From Megaustenia siamemsis (Eukaryota > Mollusca > Gastropoda > Stylommatophora > Ariophantidae): a DNA stretch of 64,000 nt. Below are positions 34,985 through 47,083 of this stretch, piece by piece. Below the pieces are notes generated by a model. The model searched no databases. It worked only from the letters and a program-made list of their open reading frames with translations, and had not been told where the DNA came from. The stretch spans positions 48,170,421 through 48,234,420 of the forward strand of contig JAVIAB010000139.1 of the NCBI GenBank assembly GCA_032433765.1, given 5' to 3'. Numbering within the stretch: the first letter of the stretch is position 1; each line of letters opens with the position of its first letter. A program made the translations under genes and the position numbers.

Positions 34985-35590
34985 AATATTAAAACAGGTA
35001 AATTAATTTAAATATTTGGGAACATTGATAACATCAGACAGAAGATGTACAACAGAGGTGAGAGGCAGAATGGCTCAGGCAAAAGCAGCTTTCCAAAAAT
35101 TGAGGAAGATACTGTGCAATCCATTTTTGACAATAAGAACAAGAAAAAGAGTTCTTAAATGCCATGTAGAGCCTGTCTTAACATATGGGTGTGAATCATG
35201 GACAATGGGGCAACAGACAAGAAAATCACTGGAGTGGAGAATTGTGGTTTTACAGAAGAATGTTGAGAATACCATGGACAGCTAAGAAAAGTAATGAAAA
35301 CGTTCTGAAAGAGGCCAAAGCAAAAATAGATCTAATTTCCAACATTAGGAAGAAACAACCATCATTTTTTGACCATTTAATGAGAAGGGAACAGCTGGAA
35401 TATATTGTAACAACTGGGAAAATTGAGGGATGAAGAGATAGAGGAAAGCAAGGAGAAAAAATACCAGACAGCTTAAGAGAATGTCTTGGCAGAAGGTCAA
35501 CAGCAGAAATGATAAATAACTGTCGAGATCGAAAGTTGTGGAGAGACATGATCACCTACGCCAGCAGGCCCGGTACTTGATGATGATATA
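34985..35590 (+). mobile_element. RTE-like LINE 3' part (family A), best copy
   Basis: Two plus-strand frames cover the C-terminal region: YLGTLITSDRRCTTEVRGRM through VEPVLTYGCESWTMGQQTRK (35016-35285), then after a frameshift LWFYRRMLRIPWTAKKSNEN and ISNIRKKQPSFFDHLMRREQ (35185-35433). The 3' end is CTTGATGATGATATAAG. This is the region downstream of the reverse transcriptase palm. The catalytic YXDD part and the endonuclease are missing. Confidence 0.82.
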
Positions 35591-35599
35591 AGTCAAAAT

Positions 35600-37500
35600 A
35601 TATGATCATTTCAGGGAAAGATGTATGTTCACAACATTAGGAAAAAATACACAAATAATCAAGAACAGAAAAAAATAAACAAAGAACAGTAGGAGCCTCA
35701 AGCAGGATTGGACCTGTACTCCTCGACACAGTTCCTTGCCATGAGAGACTATGCATTACAGTACACGGCCAACTAAGTAACTTAAGGCAGAATATACAGT
35801 TCAGGTGTACTTGATTTTTGTTTATTTGTTCTTAACACATAGAAAAATGTCTTTATATTCCATTTATTCTACTTTATGTACATGTTGTAATTAAGACAAC
35901 ACTGACAGGTTCATAATCTGAAGATTACCACATGGTTATCTTGATAAGATATTATGTCTGCTGCATCAGACTTCAGGTGTTTTGTATGCCATTCAGAAAG
36001 GATTCTAAATATTCAAAATTTGACAAATTAAATTTTAGCATGATTTTAGCTTGAAAAATGGATAATCTATATTTTAATTGCTAAAAATCAATTAATTTTC
36101 AATGACAATCTTTTCTTTTCTTTCCAGAAATCTTTCTCACATTAATTCTTTGAAATTTGAAAAAAAAATCTTAGAACTTGAATTGCATTTAGAATACCTG
36201 ATACCAGAATTTGCTAAGGTTTTATCAGAACATATGAGAGGTAGACTGTGATTTACAGTCATGTCCATTATAATTCTCCTTTTGCTATGTTTTTAGGACA
36301 GATGGTTTTACACTTTCCTATCAAATAATGAAATCTAGATAACCAGTGAGAACACTGATTGTCATTGCATATGTTTTTCTTTTTTCTATGTGTTATCAAA
36401 TTTAGTACTATATTACTGTACATCTGAATCACTTCTCTATCTCTAGTGATTACCTGTGTCATTCTTGACTGCCTTTCATACCTCATTTTACTACCTTGTA
36501 ATCTCATTCGACTTCTCATCTAATCTTGTGACTCATTTCCCACCCCTCCAATCCCCTTCCCCTCTCCTCCTGCATCACATTTGACTCACGGCCATCTACT
36601 CTCTGGAAACTCTTGGGCCTTGTCTCAGTTAAGTCTCGTTTTAATTTTATATATAAAGCTTATATATTAGCTTACACATTTTCACATATAATCTATTTTT
36701 ATCCTTCAATATGGAGCACATTTCTCTTTCGTTTCATCATTTCATCTCTTATCCCTTTGTTTATTTCTCCTTGATTTATCTATCTCGCTCATCCTAGATG
36801 GAGTAGAGTTTATCGTTATTTCAATGTTCGTATGTGTTGTTCCTGTTTTCTGAGGAATAAAGTATTTGGGCCAAAACGTCAGTGTTTTGTTGTGTTCCTT
36901 TTTTGTAAACCTGTCACCATACCTTGTAGGTGTGTACGTTACACCCCACTATTTACTTTTGTTTATGATAGTTTGTATTTTGTTCAAAATTTTGCAGGTA
37001 AATTTGTATTCTTTATGTTACCCAGCTATAATATTTTCACCTGTTCTTGAAAGAAGAAAATGTTATAATTCTAAAGTTTCTAATTAGTGGTCACAATATA
37101 GAAATAAAGAAGTGACATAGATACAAAGGACATGTATTAAATACCTGAGATCTGGAGCTGCACTCGATGTAGGAAGATTTCAGAAGTGTTTATCTAGCTT
37201 GATAGATTTATTGAATGACTCTTATTTAAAATCTGTGTTTCAAATAAGCTAAAATTTAAACTTTATAAAGATGTAAAATTGTATAAAAATATATTTTTAA
37301 TTTGTAAAAAAGTGTATTTATTTGTCTCTTTTGTATGCAATTATAGATGATTATAAGGAAATAGTTGGCTTGATTTGTTGCTCTGGCAATAGAATGGTTA
37401 CACCATTACATGCTTGAAATGTTAAATCAGTGAGACTCCCAGAAGTTCATGATAGTTAGGAGGGTCTTATAGTCTGTTGTTTGATGTGTGATGGTGATGG
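35600..37500. other. AT-rich stretch, mostly unassigned
   Basis: No gene. Around 36850 the sequence CTGAGGAATAAAGTATTTGG followed by GCCAAAACGTC loosely resembles the 3' region of some Penelope-like elements, which carry hammerhead-type motifs, but the match is weak. Confidence 0.3.
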
Positions 37501-37509
37501 TCTAATCAC

Positions 37510-37880
37510 CAACTAATAACTACATCAAGCTTGGGCTGATGGTGCTCGTAAACCCGGGAGGGCCGACCATCTAAGGGCAGAATCCCCCTACAGCCTTCCT
37601 TAGCCTTTGATTGTCCCCAATCTTCCTGCAAGGCAGCAAAAAGACAATCTGCTGCCTTGCAGGAAGATTGGGGACAATCAAAGGCTAAGGAAAGCAAACC
37701 TGAATAAAATGCTGGCTGAAATCGGATGCACTGGGCCACTGGCACAGAACACAGTGCAACGTTTTAACAAGTAATCAATCAGACTGGAATGGGGCAATCA
37801 ATTCACTTAAACAGACAGCTGACTTCATGAGAGAGTCTGGAATCCTACTCTGATTGAGTCTTGATCGCAGACAGAGAGAG
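37510..37880 (+). repeat. LINE-like repeat segment containing a perfect hairpin
   Basis: The right part encodes a decayed frame with DWGQSKAKESKPE and LGHWHRTQ. This reads like the 3' end of a non-LTR element but cannot be assigned. Part of this sequence is duplicated in inverted orientation to form the hairpin at 37596-37692. Confidence 0.4.
37596..37692. repeat. Perfect 43-bp inverted repeat with 11-base loop
   Basis: Left arm 37596-37638 starts TTCCTTAGCCTTTGATTGTC and ends AAGGCAGCA. Right arm 37650-37692 is its exact reverse complement. The loop is AAAAGACAATC. A transcript from either strand would form a 43-bp uninterrupted stem. The arms look like a piece of the adjoining repeat copied back on itself, as in a template-switch event. 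Nothing proves it is a small-RNA gene. Confidence 0.95.
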
Positions 37881-40800
37881 AGAAATGTTAAGTTAAATTA
37901 AACCAGAATCAAGTGTCATGTTTATTTTATTAAATTAATGCAAAACTCATCAATGAAAATTTACATTAATTTTGAATTAATACCATCATATTGATTGTGA
38001 TATAAAATTGTGTGAGAAAATTAATTTAAGATCGCAGATGCTACATGTACACACATTGACTGTTTTATTGTGTCTACTTTTCTGGCTTGTAGAATACACA
38101 ATTAATTTTAATTTGTGCAATATAAGCACAGAAACTGCGGTATCAAACATTTTTAATGACACATAATGATTAAGTTCTCCAAAATCATACACACATACAC
38201 ACTGAGAATAATAACCACTTCATCTTTGTCTTATAGCTGATACCTTTATTTAGACATTGATGATATGATGGGATTTACTGTCAAGAGAATCCCAATTTCT
38301 AAGAGCTTAATGCATTTTAAATGTACGTCTTCACAATCAAAGCATAACATACAAACATTCAAGATTACACATACACGGCATTCGTATATTATAGTTACAA
38401 ATATTTGTAAATTAATTAACAATAAAACATGCCCTAAAATTTAGTATCATTCACTGAATGGGGAAGAATAAAATGGAATTTAATTTACATTAAACAATAC
38501 AAAACTATGGATGATGTCTAACAATATTTACAACACAATATAGGACATCCATTATGCTCTTATTGCTTCTTTTACATACACAATAAGTTATTATTGCTTA
38601 CAGTAAACCACCTTGTTACCTGTATTTAATAAGAGGAAAACATTGAATAAATAAAAAAAAATGTCACAAAATTAAACAATTCAAATGTTTTGTGAAGAAA
38701 ACACAATTTATTTTTAACACCTTGCCACTCTGAAATTGCAAGTGATAACTCTCTTTTCTCTGAAAAAAAAATGCAGTAAATGAAATCTTGTAAATGAGTA
38801 AATGTCACTTCTGGATAAAATAGTGATTGAACTTTGGCTCATTACAAATATATTTAATTTACTTCTCTTGATTTGTTTAGTGCCTAATCTAATAGAGAAA
38901 TATGTTTTCCTGGAAAACTTTTCTAAATGTAAAATTAATCAGATCATGCATTTTTATTTAAATCAAAACAGTTTGAAGTTGGTAATAGTAAGAATCAAGT
39001 GATATAAGCTTAATTTTAAGTGGTCAAACTGTGAATATTAATTCAGAGATAGTAGTTCTAGATGAGAGCACGTTACTGGGTAATTAAAATTGGTTTATTA
39101 GATTTTAAATGGTTTTATATTTTGAATTTACAAAGTTAAAATGGTAAAAGATAGATAACAATGGAGAACTCATGGAAATTCAATTCATGTCAATAGATGC
39201 CACTATTGAGGCTATAGCTCTTCCAGGAGGGAAACATTTTTACTGCTGTGAAGTCTGTGACAATTTATATGCTGATTATTTTGTTGCTTGTGATACCAAA
39301 GGAAATTACATTGAGCCTTAATAGTGCATACTGAATTTCAATAAGTTAATTTTTTTTAAAATGTATATCTTACCATTTTTACATTTAAAGATAAACATAT
39401 ACTGCCATTTTAAATTGGATGAATAATTTTGAAGTACCTTGTATAATTTGTATGTAATTTTCTTTTTGATCTAGACAGTTCTACTAAAAAAAATGAGGAG
39501 TGAATAATATTTGTCATGAGCTTCTATCATTTTACATGCTCTTGGCATGTTTACAATTTATTGGTAGTCTTAAACATCAACCTTTGATTGTTCATCAGAA
39601 TATGTTCAGTTGCCTTATAATTAATAAATTTAAATGTTATTTAGTCCAGTGCTTGTAGAAATAATCCGGTCTAATTAGACCCTGTAACTTTTAAATTGCT
39701 CCCATACTGTTAATGTTTGGTCACTGCCATAAGAATTAATTGCTTTTATTTAGGACTAGCCCAGGACCATTAGAATTAGCCTAGTACATTTTACTTTTGA
39801 TAAATATTTTATAATATTTTATGTTAATATGACCATCTTAACATACCTCCAGGTATGAACACCAGTCAAACAATATTGTAAAAGTAAATGCCATGCATTT
39901 ATCCCTTACATCAAGGTCTCCAACCAAGTACACATATTGATTATATTGTTAAGTATTATCTGTTGATTTCCATTTTATGTACTTTGCATTTGCAATGGTT
40001 TCTGTCTTGCTACATTTAAGAGCTCCTATGTTTATTATTGACTTTAATTGTCTAACATATAGTACATGAAAGATGTCTTTTTATAAAATTCTGCAGTTTG
40101 GATGTGGCGACCTTTGAAATTTACTACACATTCTGGTCATTGACCATGAAGCCATTTGTAATGAATGGGTAAATACTGACACTTAAGCAGAAAAAAAAGG
40201 AAGAACTTTAATAACAATAATTTCTGTTGACTATACATAGGGTCAACTTACGATGTATTTTTCAAATGAAGATCTCATAATAAATCTGTTGGAGCTTAAA
40301 ATACAAAATACTTAAACAGAACAAAAAAGAAGTGAAATACTGTGACAAGAAGTACATAAATGGGAGTAAAAGATAAGGTTCTTATTGGAGACACCAAAAT
40401 ATAGAAATATAATTCAATAGCTTATGAAGAGGTAAATAAAGAAAAAGACAATTAAAGAAAGAAGATAAAAAGAGATGTATAAAACCATTTTATATTTGAA
40501 GTTTACTGCAATAAAAAAAACCTAAATTGTGGCAGGGAAATATGTAACTCAAGGGATTAAACCAGCTATTTGCTGATGAGGTCAGACATCAATTTGATTC
40601 TATTACAGCATCAATGTTGCTGTTTTCTTCCACTGGTGGTTAAGTAAAAAAAAATGTATCCAGGGTATGCAGTCTTTATTCCCAGACCCTCAGTAAACTC
40701 CCATACTGACTATGTCACAGCTGCTTGTTAAAATCTGAAAGAAGCATTTTAGCAATAATTCTAAAAAACTTTGCAGTAATAATTAGTGAAGTTGTCATGA

Positions 40801-41000
40801 ATCTACTACATTTAAGTTTTGCTCATTCTTAAAGTTGAATTTTTACTGAAATGGATCCAGTTTGTGAAAAAGTGTAAATGTGAATTTTCTAATTAAATTA
40901 ATATTTGTATTCGGGATTCATTTACAATTCACAAACAACAGAGATAGACTTAAAATGCATCAAAGCCTGTCAAATCATTGGGCAGCTATGACCACTATTG
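37881..41000. other. AT-rich stretch, nothing recognised
   Basis: The longest stretch of the window without any shared repeat or gene. Short open frames are few and without protein-like content. Confidence 0.4.
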
Positions 41001-41004
41001 TCCA

Positions 41005-41475
41005 ACAAGGAAATAACTCTAGAGGCAAAATGGGCACTCTACAATACAATTTTCATACCAATGTTGTGCTATCAATGCCAGTCCTGGACTCCAGATGCAA
41101 GAACAATAAGGAAAATAACATCTACTGAGATAAAATGTGTCAGATGAATGACAGGAAACAGTCTGAGAGATAAGATCAAAAATGAAGAACTGAAAAAAAA
41201 GCTGGGAATATCCCCGGCGTAGAATATATAAAAAAACAACAGATAAAATGGATTGGCCATGTGACAAGGCAGAGTAATCAAAACACAACACAATGAGCCC
41301 TTAATAAACGTTGCGAGAATGCCAGACCCAAGGGTCGATCATGAAAAAGATGGATTGATGGAATATTAGAAGCATTAGGAAACATATCAGCAGTAGAGGT
41401 GAATAGAAGAGCAAAAGATCGCAAATTATATCTCCCCTCGGCGCTGAAAGCCAAATGAGGAAGGAAAGAAAAAGA
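41005..41475 (+). mobile_element. LINE 3' fragment (family C)
   Basis: The plus strand reads LYNTIFIPMLCYQCQSWTPD, then LRDKIKNEELKKKLGIS, then in another frame RWIDGILEALGNISAVEVNR followed by RAKDRKLYLPSALKAK, ending GAGGAAGGAAAGAAAAAG. This is the C-terminal end of a LINE polyprotein with stops and frameshifts. The copy at 55.46-55.79 kb shares LRNKIRNEELRKKLG and the GGAAGGAAAG end. Confidence 0.75.
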
Positions 41476-41605
41476 AGTGATTCATTTAAGAATTGACAAG
41501 TGTAACATTTTCTTATATAAAATATTGAATTTCAAACCACAGATGTTATGAATATTTAAGATAAGCCTTTAAAAAAAATCACTTTTAATGCACTAGAAAG
41601 AAAGT

Positions 41606-41942
41606 CATCATCATCAAGTACCGTGTCTGCTGGTGTAGGTGATCATGTCTCTCCATAACTTTTTATCCCGGCAGTTATTTATCATTTCTGCTGTTGACCT
41701 TCTGCCTAACCATTCTCTTAAGCTGTCTGGTATCTTTTCTTTTTGCTTCCTGCTATATCTTGATCCCTCAATTTTCCCAGTTGTTACAATATATTCCAGC
41801 TGTTCCCTTCTTATTACATGGCCAAAAAAATTATGATTGTTTATTCCTAATATTGGATATTAACTCCCCTATTGCTTCGGCTTCTTTCAGAATGCCTTCA
41901 TTACTCTTCTTAGATGTCAATGGTATTCTCAACATTCTTCTG
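41606..41942 (-). mobile_element. RTE-like LINE 3' end (family A) with 12-bp TSD
   Basis: The 3' tail of ATGATGATGA type lies at the left edge. The body is the last ~330 bases of family A in minus orientation. TAGAAAGAAAGT is repeated exactly at 41594-41605 and 41943-41954. Confidence 0.88.
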
Positions 41943-42009
41943 TAGAAAGAAAGTACACAGGTTATATTTATGAAATGAGCATAGTGAGCCATAAAACTAA
42001 AACATTGGT

Positions 42010-42620
42010 GACAAACTTGTGATATATTTATTGCTCACTAGGCTCAATTCATTTAAATATCTGGGAACAATGATAACCTTAGATGGTAGATACACAACAA
42101 AGGTGAGGTGCAAAATGGTTCAGATAAAAGTGGAAGATACTATTGAATCCATTTTTGACAATAGAAACAAGAAAAAGAGTTCTCAAATGTTATGTAGAGC
42201 TAAGTATTAACATATGGATGTGAATCATGAACAATAGGTCAACAGACAAGAAAATCACTGGAGGCTGTAGAAATGTGGTTTTACAGAACAATATTCAGAA
42301 TACCATGGACAGCCAAAAAGAGTAATGAAAACATTCTGAAAGAGGCCAAAGCAAAAAGAGAGCTAATTTCCAAAATTAGGAAGAAACAATCATAATTTTT
42401 TTGGTCATGCAATAAGAAGGGAACAGCTGGAATATATTGTGACAGTTGGGAAAAGTGAGGGACTTGAGAAAGAGGGAAGCAAAGAGAAAAGATACCAGAC
42501 AGCTTAAGAGAATGGTTTGGCAGAAGGTCAACAACAGAAATGATAAATAATTGTTGAGATTGAAAGTTATGGAGAGACATGATCACCCATGCCAGCAGGC
42601 ACATGATACTTAAATGATAA
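42010..42620 (+). mobile_element. RTE-like LINE 3' part (family A), plus orientation
   Basis: Begins near FKYLGTMITLDGRYTTKVR with many frame breaks, continues through ATTCAGAATACCATGGACAG, and ends at GATACTTAAATGATAATGAT. It faces the family-A copy at 41606-41942, so the two form arms of about 330 bp in opposite orientation. Confidence 0.82.
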
Positions 42621-42924
42621 TGATGTTCATTTCAGAAATTTAACCTGTGTACTTCCTTTGTAAAAGTGATTTTTATATCTTAGATATTTATTTTTATATA
42701 TGTGTCACCTGTTTCTCATTGTCAGACACCAATCTCAGCGTGTTGGGCTAACTGAAGACATAGAAATTATAGTCCTTTTATTTATGAAGCCTCCTGAAGT
42801 AGTTACAAATTTCAACGTTAAATGATTTTGGAGAAAAGGACAGACAATTGACAAACAAATTTGAATAATTTCCTTTATTTCCCTCTTGACAAATGCAAGT
42901 ACACCAGAGCTACAGAGACCAGGG

Positions 42925-43230
42925 GCCCTTGGTAGCCTTGTTGGGAAAACCACTTGACTGGACTACCGACGTTCGGACAACCCATGTTTGATTACCGCTG
43001 GGAGCAGTGTGAATTGTACTCATGGTTCAAAAAAAAAAATACCCCCACGGTCGACCCAGCCGTTGGCAGAATTGGGTACCAGGGTATTACCCTGGGATGG
43101 TGAAGAATGTTGCCTCACATCTGAGTTTCAATGCTTGAGGCAACACTATACAGAAATCTCCGAACATTTCTGGATAGGCGGCCGAGCACATAATGGTGGA
43201 AACTCATGTGCTAAGATGCCGGTTCAAGTC
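42925..43230 (+). mobile_element. tRNA-derived SINE, different family (family 3)
   Basis: The head reads GGTAGCCTTGTTGGGAAAAC with a B-box-like GTTTGATTACC. The body has CGACCCAGCCGTTGGCAGAA, GGTACCAGGGTATTACCC and GGATAGGCGGCCGAGC. The tRNA-like start and the absence of coding suggest a SINE unrelated in body to family 1. The ends are not sharply defined. Confidence 0.55.
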
Positions 43231-43332
43231 TCGTACTTTACCTTTACAGAGACCTGGTATATCATGACTTTCTTATTTTATAGGATTGAGCAATAGACTT
43301 TATGTAGATAAAAAAAAAAAGCCCTGTGAGTT

Positions 43333-43365
<33 letters not shown>

Positions 43366-43411
43366 ATAATATATTTTATATATTTATTTTTCCCCCTGGG
43401 ATAGCAGGTAT

Positions 43412-43672
43412 AACAGTAAAAGTAAAGTACCTCAGTCACGCCAAGTGGCGTATAGGGAATATGGTGTTAGTGACCATATATTTTACAGACCTTCGGCACA
43501 AGAATTTTGGGGTAATGTGGTCCGTATTATGCCCGCGCCGCTTCGCTTTTGTTGAAAAAAATCAGGTACCCATTAAAGGGTGGGTGAACCCGGAAGCCGT
43601 CAGTTGGAATCAAACCCTACCTCTTGTCCTTTGTAGTCCAGTTCACTAACCACTGAGCTATCGTGGCTCCCT
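43412..43672 (-). mobile_element. Full-length SINE (family 1) with diverged 13-bp TSD
   Basis: Minus-strand copy with several private changes (for example AGAATTTTGGGG, CGCCGCTTCGCTTT). Flanks GGATAGCAGGTAT (43399-43411) and GGATATCAAGTAT (43673-43685) match at 11 of 13 positions, fitting an older insertion. A TA microsatellite lies just to the left (43335-43363). Confidence 0.9.
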
Positions 43673-43989
43673 GGATATCAAGTATGCTCTTTGAATACTG
43701 AACTTATAACCCATAAAATATGTTGTTGGTCATTAAAAAAATTAGACACTAACATGATATTCCAGAAACACCTTTAAACATGAAGGGAACTCTGAGATAT
43801 ATTTTATATTAGGACTGAATTAATACTGTTGAAACTCTTACTTGTCTGTGCACTGCTGAGGTCTGAAAACGAGTATAGAATTGTATTGATGTTCCCTACC
43901 AGGCATATTTGTAAGAGGCAAGGAGGGTTGGGCATGGGACTGGCTATCCTGTATTGTAAAAAAATAAGCCGCAAAAACTTTACAAACAT

Positions 43990-44150
43990 GGACAAGTACA
44001 AAAAGGAAGACCAAAATATTCTTGGAGAAGACAGATGGTAGTAGAGGTGAAGATGATGGGGAAGACATGGAATGATCTTAAAAGAATGGCAAGATACAGA
44101 ACAGCTTGGAAAGTGTTTGTTGAAGACCTATGCTTCACAGGGAGTTGAAA
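43990..44150 (+). mobile_element. LINE 3' fragment
   Basis: The plus strand encodes RGRPKYSWRRQMVVEVKMMG then KTWNDLKRMARYRTAWKVFV and ends EDLCFTGS before a stop. The pattern GRP...W...(L)..A.dR..W is the usual C terminus of many LINE polyproteins. The 5' side is lost. Confidence 0.65.
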
Positions 44151-44159
44151 GATAGTAGA

Positions 44160-45540
44160 AGAAGAAACTCTTACTATTTAAAATGGCTGTTTCATCTTTT
44201 ATTACTGTCATGTAGTTTTATCTTTGTTCTTCCTGTCTATTATTTCTTATTTCAGTCATCTTCTTAGACTTTCTAATTTGCTTCCAAGTTCTAAACATTG
44301 CTCAACCTATAGTTCTTGGAATAATTTTTCAAAATGCATTCTATCCCCAGTGTAATTATTGTTTAAATTCTTTGACGCTTTGAGTTTTGTTGGTCTATGA
44401 AGATGTTTTTGTCAATTTATTGCTTTTAATTATGTTGTTTTCCGTTCTTCATATGGTCTCAAAGTGATAGTGCAAGTTTTCTTTATTGGATAGGGGGTTA
44501 ATATTTATTTAAATTGATAATGCATTTACTTTTATTCCATTTATTTATTGTTTATTTTTTTCCTTTTATGACAAGAGACTGTTTAATATTTTTCATCTGC
44601 CTTTCTGTTCCCCCACCCCAGGATTTTCTTTGCTCATTCAAATCTCTTCATATGTGTATTATATAGATGTGCTCCCATAAACGATTTTCAGAAATAATTT
44701 TTTTTTCTGGTCTGTGCGACATGTTTTCTAAATATTTTGGATTCTATTGTTCAATAATACTAACATTTCTTAGAAGGTTTTGATAGTAAAAGCTCAGAAA
44801 TGATGACTATTATTGATTATAAATATCCTCTTATGAGAAATTGTAATATATGTATATAAGGAAACAGAAATGATTGATTTACAAGTGGCAGCATGGGAAG
44901 AGAAGCAAATACATTAATACAAAAACAATGTAGAACATACAGAGAAAATACATTCTGTTGACAGCAAAATTAGACAATAACATTTGTAGAGATTTGTACT
45001 TACAGGAAATGAACTAATAAGTACAACGAGTTAATGTTACTTGTATATTATATAGTTATGTGGTTATCACATAAAATCCATCGGTGTTGAATTTCAAACA
45101 GGTATATTGAAGTCAACATAAATTGTTGTAACTTGAATCAAGTTAGGTCTTATTTTTTCATTGAATCAAGTCAGGTCTAATTTTTTCAGGGGAGATTATA
45201 GAAAAAAATATTTTGAAAAAAGCTTTCAATTAAAACTGTTACAATGTTTTTTCCATTTGTGCATACTGTCATCATTCTCATTATATTTTAATGTCAGAAT
45301 GCATTGACAGTTAAGTGCATCTTCATAGTTCCACATATTTAATATCAGCATATATTGACAGGTGTATCTTCACAGTTTCTGATGATATCTGTGCTTTCAG
45401 TTGATGGTTATGTCTTCACTTTGCAATACTAGCTTTCAGTATCCCATCTTTATGCTCTACAGGTGTAATGCCTTTTGTCACAAGGTAGTCTAAACTTGCT
45501 GTAGTAGTTTAAACTCATACATGATAGACTAAGAAAAAAC
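44160..45540. other. AT-rich stretch, nothing recognised
   Basis: No gene or shared repeat recognised. A T-rich low-complexity composition dominates. Confidence 0.4.
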
Positions 45541-45564
45541 AGTTATTTCCTTCCTTTGCAGCTG

Positions 45565-45957
45565 TTACTGATAATTTTTCCATGCAGAGAATATATTTCT
45601 GTTTGGCGCTTCCATTTCACGATTGTTCTCTGTAAAAGTTGTTAATGATAATTTTTCCCACACATAGAACATTTTCTCAGTTTGCTCTTCCATTTCACGA
45701 TTGTTCTCTGTAAAAGTTGTTAATGATAATTTTTCCCACACATAGAACATTTTCTCAGTTTGCTCTTCCATTTCATGATTGTTCTCTGTAAAAGTTGTTA
45801 ATGATAATTTTTCCCACACATAGAACATTTTCTCAGTTTGCTCTTCCATTTCACGATTGTTCTCTGTAATGTATTTCAAAATAAAATACAGCAAAGCAGT
45901 TAGAAGGAATATATTTATAATTTTCATTGCAAAAGGTAGCATTTTCCTGTTGATCAT
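45565..45957 (-). CDS. Hypothetical small protein: membrane segment plus 26-residue repeats
   Basis: A 130-residue frame on the same strand as the FREM1-like gene, 1.1 kb beyond its stop. Residues 11-30 (MKIINIFLLTALLYFILKYI) form a probable membrane or signal-anchor helix. Then follow three 26-residue repeats of the type TENNREMEEQTEKMFYVWEK plus LSLTTF and a fourth diverged copy ending NIFSAWKNYQ. Each repeat is 78 bases. The repeats are charged and could be helical. One unit has His for Arg. The frame may exist only because a 78-base minisatellite happens to lack stops, or it may sit in the 3' UTR region of the neighbouring gene. No family was recognised and no promoter or splice site was identified. 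Confidence 0.35.
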   Translation of the reverse strand: MINRKMLPFAMKIINIFLLTALLYFILKYITENNREMEEQTEKMFYVWEKLSLTTFTENNHEMEEQTEKMFYVWEKLSLTTFTENNREMEEQTEKMFYVWEKLSLTTFTENNREMEAPNRNIFSAWKNYQ

Positions 45958-45959
45958 TT

Positions 45960-47083
45960 GGGATTATTTTAATTATTTACTCAAATTAAATATACTTAAA
46001 CAATAATGAGTATCTAGCAGTGTAAACATATGCTCACTCATACAACCCCATACACTTTGCTATTATATATATGTATATGTGATTGTCAGAAAATGACAAG
46101 TGGGGAAAAGGACTATTTGTTAAATAATTCTCACGGTCTTTTGTGACCCAATCGCCCAACATCATCAGCAGGACTTAACTTTAAGACTTGTATGGCATTT
46201 ATGTCTGAAGAACACTGTAGTAATGTGTGAAGAACTCTTTTATTTAATATTCAAAAGTACAGTAATTATAAAGTGTTAACTCGGTATGTTAACAGCAATA
46301 TAAAAGTGTTAACTCAAAACGTTAACAACATTTATACACAGCCTTTGTCTTTTAAAAAGCAATAGATCATTATTTATTAGAAATTCACAGAACACAAGAT
46401 TCACACACTCTTGGTTGTATACATTTGCAAAACTGGTAATTGTACTTCAGATTTATTTTTAAATTGACAATCTTTATGAAGATTCAGAAATGCTAATTAC
46501 TGATTTTTTAAATTATACAGATAATTAGGGCCTATTAAAGATTCACAGATCCATGTTATTAAGAACTCTTTAGTTGGTACCTCTAATAAATTATTAGAGA
46601 TTCTTCACAGATTTTAATAGTTAAAATTAGCTATCTTTTAAAAATGAAAATTCACTGACCATTGTCTTTAAATATTTACTTATTGTATTCACTAATAACA
46701 ATTCATAAATTTTTGTTTAATGATCCATCAATCATTGCTTTTAGAGATTCATAAACCAGTAATTAATTATTCACAAATTGTTATGAAGTATAATTGTCGT
46801 GAAGGTTCATGGAGCATTATTATTATTAATGATTCACAAACTCTTAATTTGAAAGAGTCACAAATCGTTGTTGTTTAGCATTAATACTTGTTCTGTCAGC
46901 ACTGAACTATTTGTACAACACTTCCACAAATCATGCAGTCATGCGTAGGAATATGTCCTCATTAATCCACTTCATTACCTTTCCATATCACAATGTTAAG
47001 TTTCACTTGTATCAAACAGTTTGATATGTATATAATTATGTATCAAAACTTGACCTCACAGAATAAAGTTACAGTATTAATTT
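45960..47083 (-). other. Probable 3' UTR and downstream DNA of the FREM1-like gene
   Basis: Follows the stop codon at 47084. Candidate minus-strand AATAAA signals are at 46452-46457 and 46239-46244 (TTTATT on the plus strand), 0.63 and 0.84 kb after the stop. The sequence is too AT-rich for a confident choice. Confidence 0.35.

Noticed and set aside
39160..39325. Possible fossil exon (ALPGGKHFYCCEVCDNLYADY)
   Set aside because: Short frame without clear splice sites or a neighbour; looks protein-like but cannot be supported.
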